A stretch of 64,000 bases of DNA, taken from the NCBI GenBank assembly GCA_034440615.1, contig JAOTOM010001518.1, forward strand, positions 1 through 64,000, in the 5' to 3' direction. The first letter of the stretch is position 1; each line of letters starts with the position of its first letter. The stretch is from Ashinkailepas kermadecensis. Taxonomy: Eukaryota; Arthropoda; Thecostraca; Neolepadidae. Positions 54,751 to 64,000 of this stretch are shown here, in pieces. The notes beneath the pieces were generated by a model. That model was given only the letters and a program-made list of their open reading frames with translations, made no database searches and had not been told where the DNA came from. The position numbers and the translations under genes were made by a program.

Positions 54751-55870
54751 ACAAAGAATCTGTAGAGCTATGAGATCAGACCTTTGTATTTTGGTAGAGA
54801 AAGGTCTGTCATTTAAGAATACCACAATCTTTTTGTTATTTACTCACTGAACATGATGTGGGAGACGTCCAAAGGTAGGTGTTCAGAAAACAGAACGTGT
54901 TCAGGTACCCCTTGCCGCTATATGACCATTGCAGTCGATGTGCCCTTTAAACCCAGATACCCCTTGCTTCCCCAGTAGTACAGACAGTAAGTATGCTTGT
55001 TACTGCCAGTGTAACAAATATAGGAACAGTTTATATTTTTGTAAGTTTGTATCCAAAGGTAGACTTCAAGCCACTTTTGGTATTATTTTGCCAGCCAACT
55101 GAAAAGTGTGCATTTGCAGATGGAATGAGCAGTCACATTTTAACCACATTCATGAACATTGCATTGGAAAAAGAAATTACAGGTATTGAAAAATTATCCT
55201 AAAGACAAATTTACCATTTTGTTAGCACTGATCTCCAGTCACAATAGCCTGTGTCAGCAACTCAGTCTGCAAAGTATGATAGTCTGGATTACACCTGAAC
55301 TGAAGCAGTGCATAATAATATTGGCTGGTTGGTATATGCTGGTGTGGATTGCAGCATTGCATGCATGTTGTGGTGTGGGCAGTGTCATGTGGTGCCAGTT
55401 CAAATTTAATTTAGTGGCAGTGACCCATGATGGAGCTAAGTGTGCTAAGGTGAACCCTGCTGACATGTCTTGACATGCAAAAGTGTTTGTGTTATCTGGG
55501 TGTACCTAGTATGATACACAAAATGTACTGGACCAGTGAGCCTTGATGCACAAAAGCCCTGCTTCTGGTCTGGTGCACCAAACTGAATTCACTGTCATAA
55601 TTTGCAGAATGAACAACAATATATTCCCCATACAGGATGTTGCATGCCAATGAGAAACATGGCACTAAATATTCACTCTGGTCAAAGCGCCCTTAAACTC
55701 AAATAACTAACTAACTAACCAATGAAAAACAAGAGGTTATCAAGCCCAACATTAAAAAAAAATTATCAGAGTTCTTGCTGGGGTGGCTTTATGAACCAGG
55801 GTTCTATTGCTAAGCAGAGCTTGTTGCATGAACCCCGGCCCCACCACCCGATCCATGAATTCCAGTTCAA
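54750..55870. other. no gene recognised
   Basis: 55,075-55,145 is a diverged member of the TTAGG-associated repeat family (CAACTGAAAAG.GTGCATTTGC). The rest shows nothing definite. Confidence 0.45.
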
Positions 55871-55874
55871 CGGC

Positions 55875-56080
55875 AGAATTTAGACCAAAAGTTTAACGTG
55901 CCGTCAATGCACAGACACGGCCGCCCGGTATCTTGTCCCCAGCCTTATCGGGCCAGCTGTCAACTGACCCTCCCTGCCAGGGCTAAATGCGAGCTCGTGA
56001 AGCGACTCAAACCCTGCATTGCCAGGACAGGGGGTACAGTGCAGGCCAGCACTCTAACCAACTGAGCTACCAGGGCAGCA
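55875..56080 (-). mobile_element. tRNA-derived SINE, second family
   Basis: The minus strand has a well-kept tRNA-like head: CCTGGTAGCTCAGTTGGTTA then GAG (box A) and GCAGGGTTTGAGTCG (box B). The anticodon region is enlarged (TACCCCCTGTCCTGGCAATG), and no acceptor stem pairs. The body continues to about 55,875 (CCCGATAAGGCTGGGGACAA). Pol III promoter elements appear intact, but the structure excludes a functional tRNA. Confidence 0.7.
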
Positions 56081-57580
56081 TTGCATAGCTTACCAACATT
56101 GCTTAGTTATCTGACTTTTTCCTAAAAAGGTGTTGATGCCCTCCAGTTCCATCATGTGGAAAGGATTTTAGGATCATGTCTTGTTTCCAGCTTAAAATCA
56201 GTTTTACTGTAAAAAGCCAACACTGTAAAGGTTTGTGTTTGAGTACTGACGAAACATTATTGGTGTAAGGATTTTCTAAGGTGTATAAATTATTCAGGTG
56301 AAAGTTTCACACCATTTTTTTTCAAGGCTGGGTTGCTATTCAGTTGGATGATTTTCCAGCACATTAGAGAAATCCTCAATTGTCTCCTTCACCAAAATCT
56401 GCATGAATCAGTGGCAGGTTACATAGTCATGAACAAACCCCTAGTTTGTTTTACAGCACAGCACAGCTATGCATGTTTCTAGTGTTGTCCTTTATTTAAG
56501 TCTTAATTATGGTCTATGTTGTGTCAGAAATGCTTTCCATTGGTGGATAGAATGATGTTGTAAATTGACTTCCTATAATAGTAACTTCAGCTTCTAGTTA
56601 ATGAATTTAGACTTGAATAGAAACATGAATGCAACTGATATGCTTCATTTCATGTCAATCAACACATTGCACTTTCAGGTCTAGCAGATCATTCCTGTGC
56701 TGCTTTATGTCTATTTAGCTACCACTCATATCTAAGCCCTTCTGACTGCTGTTTGTTTTTAAGGTGTTTTTATTGGATATAGGCATTATTCCAGCTCTTC
56801 CATTCTGATCATTATGTTCACTTGTAATTTTAACATCATCAGCATTATGGTATCTATATCAGTATCATTTTTTGTCTGGTGTTAGATATACCGAAACATA
56901 TTCAATGTTTGCTGTCATATATGTCAATGAGATGTGAAATTATATAATGTATATATGCTATGTGTAATTGTGCAATGCAACTTTTGTTTACAATGGTGCT
57001 GGGCAGTCCTACATGGGCCAGATACTGAAATGGAAATTAAGTTTAGTTGCATGTTATATATCATGCACCTCTAGTATGCAAGTGATATTTGCAAGTGAAA
57101 GACAAATAACATGCAAGTCTTCAGGAATGCATATTTTCCAATTGTATGTTGTTTCCATTCATATTCAGCTTCAAACATGTTTCAGTACTTCAGCGTCTTT
57201 CCCGAGTATTTTAAGCCTTACACATTGTTGTGAACTTTTGGCTTTCAGAAATGTGCATGAGTTCACCACAAGATAAAGTCAGAGCAATGTGTAATGTGGA
57301 ATGCATGCTATCTTTTGCAGGTATGTCATTTATATATGCCTCACAAACAAAATGATGGGTACTCCTAATGATCATCCAATGTTTTATCCTTGGTCATTTC
57401 AGTGCCCATGATTGGCACAAATGATAAAGAACTGGTTGAAGTGCCCTAATGTCCAACTAACAAACAAACAAGTAATGACCATGAGAAGGCATCATTTGGC
57501 TCCTGAATATGTCACTAATTCAATGTATTATGTGCTCCTGCTTCCATTGCACAATTGCACAATTATACCATTTCATGTTT
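56080..57580. other. upstream region of PIN1, AT-rich, no exon recognised
   Basis: No coding segment or clear promoter. The start exon has an acceptor directly upstream, so a non-coding first exon may lie here or further left. Confidence 0.45.
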
Positions 57581-57587
57581 CAGAACC

Positions 57588-57642
57588 ATGGGTGGTGATA
57601 ACTTGCCTGAAGGATGGGAGAAAAAGACTAGCAGGTCTTCAG
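57588..57642 (+). CDS. PIN1: PIN1 first coding exon (start of WW domain)
   Basis: [19 protein letters not shown], matching the usual PIN1 N-terminus (LPPGWEKR.SRS.G). The ATG lies 5 bp after an acceptor (CATGTTTCAG|AACC), so the preceding intron is in the 5' UTR. The donor is TTCAG|GTATGT. The start agrees with the family's very short segment before LP.GWE. Confidence 0.92.
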
Positions 57643-60600
57643 GTATGTTGATACTGTGATTTTCACACATGTATATTTTGAAGATATGCATTCTGTTTTT
57701 GTGAGTTTCTTTTTTTTCTTTCAAATTTAGCAGACATTCTGACATGTATCCAACTTGCATCCTAACTGATAATCAATTTCAGGAGGCTTTCGGAATATTT
57801 GTGATGCGTTTAAGGGGGCCTACTTTGTATGAATGTAATTCAATTTTATGGGTGTTTCCCCATCTGATTTAGAGTATAACGTTCATGTGAAAACTATTGT
57901 AATCATTGATTTGAGAAATAGTGTCTCTTGAAATACTTGTAAAGTGCAGTGCAATGTTCTTAAGAAGAGAAATCACATGATGTGAGTTGACCAATAGTTC
58001 CTCTTGGAACACCTCCATGTGGGAGTATTTCACAACACACTTCTGCTTTAGACCTGTCAGCATTACACAGGTCACAGGAAAAACGACAGGTATGCATGTC
58101 TTCTGGTGTGTTTTAAAATATCTTGGCAATCGTAATTACATAGTTTCTGCTTCCCTTAGCCAGCTAAAACCAAGTGATGATAATGGGTGCCTTGGCCCAA
58201 GGTTGGTACTTGGAATCTACATCTCAGGTACAGGTGTGATCTTTGCTGACACTACTGGTGACCTGTGCTTTAGGTCAGGTTTACTACCTGAACGTGTTCA
58301 CCAAAGAGAGCCAGTGGGAGGTGCCGACCGAGGCAGCTCGCGGCAGCGGCGACGGCCCCTCCAAAGTGCAGGCGTCGCACTTGCTGGTTAAGCACCGTGA
58401 CTCGCGGCGGCCTGCCTCCTGGCGCGAGGACCCCATCACTCGCTCCAAGGAGGAAGCACTCGAGATACTTAAGGGTGAGCTTGGTGCGCCTTTCCTCGGA
58501 TTGACACCAACCGAACCGGTCCGAGGCCAGCCACAATTGTCACTGATGCACTCTACAACCCATCTTACTGGAGGGAGAGGAGAAGAGTGTGCTGCGTTTT
58601 GTCACTGCCATCATTGCTACAGGTTTGCCCGCAGAGCAGCAAACTCAGTCTGGTAGCTCCGCTTGTGTTCGGATGGTAGCGACATCTGTTGTGACATGCT
58701 GGGTTAGTGATTACGAGATGGCGACACTGTAGATGCTGCTGCTGGGCTGAGTTATATGAGAAGCTGTAAAGTTAAACGCTGTGAACGCGGCAACTAAGAC
58801 AACAGGTTAAATCTAGCGTATACATTTTAAGAAGTGAATTTCGGTCAATGCTTTTGTTGTGTGTCATGACAATTATTTTATATCTTGCACTACAATAAAT
58901 GGTCTAATGTTGTTCTGTAGTGAATTTCGCCCAACTTATTTTCAATAAAAAATATCACATTAGTGAAAGCTTGTTGAATATAACCTAACCCAAATTTTAA
59001 TAGGACAGGGTTGGGTTAACCCCGCTTGACAGTCCTTGAGATCCCGAGCACTTGCAGTTAGGCTATCTGGAAAAACAGCATGAGCTGTTATGCAATTCAC
59101 ATTTCTGAGATCGTATGTTCTGCAGTTGTTGCTGGGGCAGATCTTAAGCAAGCACATGGTGCACCGCCCCACGTGTGGCCACGACCGTGACCAGTGAGCT
59201 TGTGACCTGGTATCTGCATGAGCTGGTATTGTGTGAACATGGATCAATAGTGTTGATTAGGCCGGCTAGTATTCAACACCGTGTCCGTGCTACAATATCG
59301 CATGGCTTTGGTCGGGCGTGGGTGAATGCAAATGTGTCTAGTGCATGATACAGGTAGGGTCAGAATGTGGCACAACATTTTCAACTCATGTGGATCAGTC
59401 TCACCGTCCATGTGGAGCAGTGCCAGTTTCCATTATGATGATGTTATTAGCTAACAGACATTATTTTGTGTCATGCTATCATTATGATCATGGAGGTAGT
59501 ATTGATGAAAAACATGGATAAAACCTTTTTTCTTTATTGAAATACATCTCCAATCGCAATGGCTCATCACAGTGATTGGGGACTTGAGTTCACATCAGAT
59601 ATCACTTGCAGACTTGTGTGCAGTATGATATATTCTAAGCACAATATCACCAGCAAACATATTTCAACTTGGTCGTGCCACTCGTGCTGTCTCGTCTCAG
59701 ATTAGATAGGACCCCTATGCAAGGTTGCCACCAACGTGCGTGTCGTCACATGCTATGTAATTGTGGTCCAGCCATCCCACTGTAACCCGCTCGCTCGGCC
59801 AGGCTACCGGCAGCGTATCGTCACGTACCATGTAACTGGTCCAGCCATCCCACTGTGTAACCCGCTCGCCCGGCCAGGCTACCGGCAGCGTGTCGTCACG
59901 TACTATGTAACTGTGGTCCAGCCACCCCACTGTAACCCGCTCGCTCGGCCAGGCTACCGGCAGCGTGTCGTCACGTACTATGTAACTGTGGTCCAGCCAT
60001 CCCACTGTGTAACCCGCTCGCTCTGCCAGGCTACCGGCAGCGTATCGTCACGTACTATGTACCTGTGGTCCAGCGATCCCACTGTGTAACCCGCTCGCCC
60101 GGCCAGGCTACCGGCAGCGTGTCGTCACGTACTATGTAACTGTGGTCCAGCCATCCCCCTGTGTAACCCGCTCGCTCGCTCGGCCAGGCTACCGGCAGCG
60201 TGTCGTCACGTACTATGTAACTGTGGTCCAGCCATCCCCCTGTGTAACCCGCTTGCTCGCTCGGCCAGGCTACCGGCAGCGTGTCGTCACGTACTATGTA
60301 ACTGTGGTCCAGCCATCCCACTGTAACCCGCTCGCTCGGCCAGGCTACCGGCAGCGTATCGTCACGTACTATGTAACTGTGGTCCAGCCATCCCACTGTA
60401 ACCCGCTCGCTCGGCCAGGCTACCGGCAGCGTGTCGTCACGTACTATGTAACTGTGGTCCAGCCATCCCCCTGTGTAACCCGCTTTCGCCAGACTACCGG
60501 CAGCGTGTCGTCACGTACTATGTAACTGTGGTCCAGCCATCCCACTGTAACCCGCTCGCTCGGCCAGGCTACCGGCAGCGTATCGTCACGTACTATGTAA

Positions 60601-62497
60601 CTGTGGTCCAGCCATCCCACTGTAACCCGCTGGCTCGGCCGGTACCGGCAGCGTATCGTCCGTACTATGTAACTGTGGTCCAGCCATCCTGGTAACCCGC
60701 TCGCTCGGCCAGGCTACCGGCAGCGTATCGTCACGTACTATGTAACTGTGGTCCAGCCATCCCACTGTAACCCGCTCGCTCGGCCAGGCTACCGGCAGCG
60801 TATCGTCACGTACCATGTAACTGGTCCAGCCATCCCACTGTGTAACCCGCTCGCTCGGCCAGGCTACCGGCAGCGTGTCGTCACGTACTATGTAACTGTG
60901 GTCCAGCCATCCCACTGTGTAACCCGCTCGCTCGGCCAGGCTACCGGCAGCGTGTCGTCACGTACTATGTAACTGTGGTCCAGCCATCCCACTGTGTAAC
61001 CCGCTCGCCCGGCCAGGCTACCGGCAGCGTGTCGTCACGTACTATGTAACTGTGGTCCAGCCATCCCCCTGTGTAACCCGCTCGCTCGCTCGGCCAGGCT
61101 ACCGGCAGCGTGTCGTCACGTACTATGTAACTGTGGTCCAGCCATCCCCACTGTGTAACCCGCTCGCTCGGCCAGGCTACCGGCAGTGTGTCGTCACGTA
61201 CTATGTAACTGTGGTCCAGCCATCCCCACTGTGTAACCCGCTCGCTCGGCCAGGCTACCGGCAGTGTGTCGTCACGTACTATGTAACTGGTCCAGCCATC
61301 CCACTGTGTAACCCGCTCGCTCGGCCAGGCTACCGGCAGCGTGTCGTCACGTACTATGTAACTGTGGTCCAGCCATCCCACCGTGTAACCCGCTCGCTCT
61401 GCCAGGCTACCGGCAGCGTATCGTCACGTACTATGTACCTGTTGTCCAGCCATCCCACTGTGTAATCCGCTCGCCCGGCCAGACTACCGGCAGCGTGTCG
61501 TCACGTACTATGTAACTGTGGTCCAGCCATCCCCCTGTGTAACCCGCTCGCTCGGCCAGGCTACCGGCAGTGTGTCGTCACGTACTATGTAACTGGTCCA
61601 GCCATCCCACTGTGTAACCCGCTCGCTCGCCCGGCCAGGCTACCGGCAGCGTGTCGTCACGTACTATGTAACTGTGGTCCAGCCATCCCACTGTGTAACC
61701 CGCTCGCCCGGCCAGGCTACCGGCAGCGTGTCGTGACGTACTATGTAACTCTGGTCCAGCCATCCCACTGTGTAACCCGCTCGCTCGGCCAGGCTACCGG
61801 CAGCGTGTCGTCACGTACTATGTAACTGTGGTCCAACCATCCCACTTGTAACCCGCTCGCCCGGCCAGGCTACCGGCAGCGTGTCGTCACGTACTACGTA
61901 ACTGTGGTCCAGCCATCCCACTGTGTAACCCGCTCGCCCGGCCAGGCTACCGGCAGTGTGTCGTCACGTACTATGTAACTGTGGTCCAGCCATCCCACTG
62001 TGTAACCCGCTCGCTCGCCCGGCCAGGCTACCGGCAGCGTGTCGTCACGTACTATGTAACTGTGGTCCAGCCATCCCACTGTGTAACCCGCTCGCCCGGC
62101 CAGGCTACCGGCAGCGTGTCGTCACGTACTATGTAACTGTGGTCCAGCCATCCCCCTGTGTAACCCGCTCGCTCGCTCGGCCAGGCTACCGGCAGCGTGT
62201 CGTCACGTACTATGTAACTGTGGTCCAGCCATCCCACTGTGTAACCCGCTCGCTCGGCCAGGCTACCGGCAGCGTGTCGTCACGTACTATGTAACTGTGG
62301 TCCAGCCATCCCACTGTGTAACCCGCTCGCTCGCCCGGCCAGGCTACCGGCAGCGGATCGTGTCTGGTGAGGACTCGTTCGAGTCGCTGGCGTCGCAGTT
62401 CTCCGACTGCAGCTCGGCCAAGCGTGGCGGCGACCTCGGCCCGTTCGGACGCGGCGCCATGCAGAAGCCGTTCGAGGACGCCGCGTTTGCGCTGGAG
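57588..62497 (+). CDS. PIN1: peptidyl-prolyl isomerase PIN1-like gene (three coding exons, 3' end outside)
   Basis: PIN1 isomerises phospho-Ser/Thr-Pro bonds. Its WW domain binds the phosphorylated motif and the parvulin-type PPIase domain catalyses the rotation, mainly in the nucleus. Coding exons: 57,588-57,642, 58,274-58,474 and 62,343-62,497, with matching phases (1, 1, 0). The product so far is ~137 residues and follows animal PIN1 nearly position by position. WW residues (two Trp, YY), phosphate-binding KH..SRRP, catalytic Cys in FSDCSSAK and MQKPFEDA are present. The C-terminal exon (normally ~25 residues) is not in the window. Intron 2 is 3.87 kb, of which ~2.6 kb is a minisatellite carrying copies of the exon-3 acceptor. 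Confidence 0.93.
58274..58474 (+). CDS. PIN1: PIN1 exon 2 (rest of WW domain, linker, start of PPIase)
   Basis: [20 protein letters not shown] completes the WW domain. A Gly/Ser-containing linker follows, then [20 protein letters not shown] and [16 protein letters not shown]. The Lys and Arg-Arg that bind the substrate phosphate and the active-site His are conserved. Acceptor TGTGCTTTAG, donor AAGG|GTGAGC. Length 201 nt. Confidence 0.95.
58475..59739. other. PIN1 intron 2, part before the minisatellite
   Basis: No exon or mobile element with clear ends. CCTAACCC occurs at 58,982. Short repeats of GTGTCATG-like words around 59,400-59,500 are not organised. Confidence 0.5.
59740..62342. repeat. 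PIN1 intron-2 minisatellite, 33 units of 75-81 bp
   Basis: Unit: CGCTCGCTCGGCCAGGCTAC, CGGCAGCGTGTCGTCACGTA, CTATGTAACTGTGGTCCAGC, CATCCCACTGTGTAACC. Lengths are mostly 75, 77, 78 and 81 bp, through loss or gain of TG or CGCT. I count 33 occurrences of CTACCGGCAG or close variants before the one in exon 3. The array ends precisely with the functional acceptor. A few middle units (60,630-60,700) have small deletions. Long open frames on both strands are repeat-encoded. Confidence 0.97.
62343..62497 (+). CDS. PIN1: PIN1 exon 3 (PPIase core)
   Basis: Begins [20 protein letters not shown], then [20 protein letters not shown] and [12 protein letters not shown]. Catalytic Cys and the hydrophobic Met-Gln of the proline pocket are present. 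The acceptor is CCCGGCCAG|GCTACC, fixed by phase. The first ~19 bases are found, with one to three differences, in each of the 33 minisatellite units just upstream. The donor is GAG|GTGAGG. Confidence 0.95.
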
Positions 62498-63100
62498 GTG
62501 AGGCTGGGCGCCGGGCAGCGCGTCGCACGGCTGCTGTTGGAGGCGTGTGCCCCGCGTGTAGGCGGTATTGAAGCCGCAGCTTGTCAGTCGGCCACGGCTC
62601 GGGACCAGCGGTCCGCCGCCGGCCGGTGGGCGATTAGTCGTTAATTTGGTGAAGTTGCTTCCCAGTTCGGGGGAATTTAGTTTAGTTTGTAGTTCTAGTG
62701 TAAGTTCTCCCTGCAGTTATTTCAGATCCTGCAGCGATTAACTTCTGTATGCGTAGGCGGACGTTTTCGTCCCGATCGCTGACAACTCCACTACTATAGA
62801 GAGGAATATAGTGCGGAGTAAATTAATTATTTGCATGCAGTTTCCATATCGCGTAGAATGTGGATGAAATGTAAGCATGATGTTAAATTACAGAGTACCG
62901 GGTTGAACGTCAGCGTACCTCCCATGCTTCACGGTAACGGAGCCCATAGTCCCAACCATCTTCTATTCCATGCCAATATTCCTTGTATCATTATCGTTCG
63001 GATCCTGCGAATGAAGCGTACGACATGATCGCCAAACGAGTATCTGCAAGCGTTCCTGATAAGCTGACAGTGATCACGCGCCCGCCGTCGTTCAGTTTGG
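62498..63100. other. PIN1 intron 3, no further exon found
   Basis: The last PIN1 exon should encode G.MSGPVFTDSG.H-like sequence. No frame here does so. Confidence 0.6.
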
Positions 63101-63104
63101 GGAA

Positions 63105-63665
63105 GCTCATAAGATCTACTTTTAGAATATCTACGTTCAGAAGATCTATTTTAACAAGATCTACTCTCGGGTCTGAATGTTCAGAAGATCTACTCCCAAT
63201 TCTGAATGTTCAGAAGATCTACAAATAGGCCTCAAGTGTTCAGAAAATCTACTCCCCAATGCAAATGTTCAGAAGATCTACTGATAGCTTGAAATGTTCA
63301 GAAGATCTACTGATAGCTGGAAGTTTTCAGAAGATCTACTTGGAGGAGGGAAATGTTCACAAAATCTACTCTCGGGACTGGATTGTTCAGAAGATCTACT
63401 CGAAGACGAAAGTGTTCACAAGATCTACTAACACTTGGAGATGTTCACAATATCTACTCTCAAGTCGGAATGTTCAGAAAATCTACAAATAGGCCTCAGT
63501 TGTTCAGATGATCTACTGCTGAAAATGTTTAGAAGATCTACTACTGTAAATGTTCAGAAGATCTACTCGGAGGATGGAAGTGTTCACAAGATCTACTCTC
63601 GGGAACTGGATGTTCAGAAGATCTACTCTTGGCCCGGAATGTTCAGAAGATCTACTCTCTAGGTT
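63105..63665. repeat. short-period satellite, ~20 units of ~26-35 bp
   Basis: Core TGTTCAGAAGATCTACT (containing AGATCT) separated by 10-18 bp of variable spacer. TTCAC replaces TTCAG in some units. The same repeat appears in opposite orientation at 63,893-64,000 and runs off the window. Several overlapping open frames (VQKIYS, FRRST) are repeat-encoded. Confidence 0.95.
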
Positions 63666-63679
63666 AGGTGAGGTTAGGT

Positions 63680-63841
63680 TGGTTGGTTATTGGTTTTACG
63701 ACACGTCGACCGTTGAGTCATATAGCGTCGCCAATCTCTCACGCCGATTGGTCGCGGACGAAGAGTAGCGACAGGTGAGATTCGAACCCACAATCTTTCG
63801 ATTGTGAGACGAGCATCTTACCCCTAGACCACTCGTCCCCG
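63680..63841 (-). mobile_element. tRNA-derived SINE, most complete copy
   Basis: Minus strand: the head GGGGACGAGTGGTCTAGGGG, TAAGATGCTCGTCTCACAAT, CGAAAGATTGTGGGTTCGAA, TCTCACC has box A (TGGTCTAGGGG), a CAC (Val-like) anticodon position and an intact box B and T stem. The 3' acceptor strand does not pair with the 5' strand. A ~85-bp body ends CGTAAAACCAATAACCAACC. Copies at 10,701-10,836 and 36,279-36,369 are truncated. Flanked by TTAGG-like GGTTAGGTGAGGTTAGG on both sides. Confidence 0.82.
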
Positions 63842-63892
63842 GTGAGGTTAGGTTAGATGAGGTGAGGTTAGGTTTGGTTTGGTTAGGTTAGA

Positions 63893-64000
63893 AAATCCAG
63901 GCCAAGAGTATATCTTCTGAACATTCAGTCCCGAGAGTAGATCTTGTGAACACTTCCATCCTCCGAGTAGATCTTCGGAACATTTCCAGCAGTAGATCTT
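63893..64000. repeat. inverted continuation of the 63.1 kb satellite
   Basis: AGTAGATCTTCTGAACATT and AGTAGATCTTGTGAACACTT are reverse complements of the units at 63,105-63,665. With the SINE and TTAGG-like repeats between them, the two satellite blocks face each other. Confidence 0.93.

Noticed and set aside
56003..56078. Functional tRNA gene on the minus strand
   Set aside because: The anticodon region is too long, there is no acceptor pairing, and the homology-like body continues beyond box B. Called a SINE.
59715..62294. Open frames of 60-138 codons on both strands with [21 protein letters not shown] repeats
   Set aside because: They are encoded by the intronic minisatellite, stay open only when units have lengths divisible by three, and end where 77-bp units occur.
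63105..63665. CRISPR-like look (constant core, variable spacers)
   Set aside because: Core is only ~17 bp, spacers are 10-18 bp and partly alike, the setting is eukaryotic with spliced genes, and no cas genes exist.
63765..63841. Functional tRNA gene (Val-CAC-like) on the minus strand
   Set aside because: Boxes A and B are good, but the acceptor stem does not pair, and truncated copies at 10.7 and 36.3 kb share the same non-tRNA body. It is a SINE head.

Overview
The window looks like nuclear DNA of an arthropod, possibly a crustacean. The clues are spliced protein-coding exons with GT-AG and GC-AG borders, many interstitial TTAGG/CCTAA motifs (the arthropod telomere repeat), CR1-like and Jockey-like LINEs, tRNA-derived SINEs, and hAT-like and TTAA-flanked MITEs. 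Nothing suggests a prokaryote: no operons and no ribosome-binding sites. Most of the 64 kb is repeats.

Two host genes can be named. (1) GALE, UDP-glucose 4-epimerase, lies on the minus strand at 33,408-37,549 in five recognisable exons. It has a one-base frameshift in exon 2 and two probable GC donors. The stretch that should encode the catalytic Ser/Tyr/Lys is absent, and a transposon sits there instead. (2) PIN1, the phospho-Ser/Thr-Pro peptidyl-prolyl isomerase, lies on the plus strand at 57,588-62,497. Three coding exons cover the WW domain and most of the PPIase domain, and the last exon lies beyond the window. Weaker host candidates are a coiled-coil gene (minus, 12,983-11,325), an orphan first exon (minus, 47,138-47,015), an exon next to a minisatellite (minus, about 4,112), an exon pair at the left edge, and an ORF duplicated in a palindrome (40.2-41.6 kb).

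Layout. 1-0.4 kb: possible exons. 1.0-1.6: a (CT)n(TA)n(CT)n tract. 1.7-3.6: degenerate GC-rich satellite. 4.1-5.4: a ~75-bp minisatellite. 9.5-9.9: a tandem duplication. 10.7: SINE. 11.1-13.0: coiled-coil gene with two minisatellites. 13.05-13.55: hAT MITE. 16-21.8: LINE A (CR1-like, minus) with nested insertions. 21.9-25.3: tandem repeats rich in TTAGG-like motifs, plus a TTAA MITE. 26.3-27.6: deleted Ty3/gypsy element. 28.2-29.0: tandem duplication. 30-33.4: LINE B (CR1-like). 33.4-37.7: GALE. 38.7-42.3: two adjoining palindromes. 43.4-44.0: minisatellite ORF. 48.2-49.1: LINE gag-like ORF1. 50.9-51.1: transposase-like exon. 51.3-54.8: fold-back repeats. 57.6-62.5: PIN1, with a 2.6-kb minisatellite in intron 2. 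63.1-64.0: a short-period satellite in two orientations around a SINE.

The most unusual pattern is that several minisatellites are anchored on splice junctions. In PIN1 intron 2, all 33 units carry a copy of the exon-3 acceptor plus the first ~13-19 exon bases. GALE shows the same at the acceptor and start codon of its first coding exon and at the donor of its penultimate exon. The coiled-coil gene shows it at two donors. The 4.1-5.4 kb array is probably another case. The sequence therefore contains dozens of decoy splice sites next to real ones. Some details (deletions in middle repeat copies, frameshifts at homopolymers) suggest imperfect long-read consensus, so gene-breaking lesions should be read with care.
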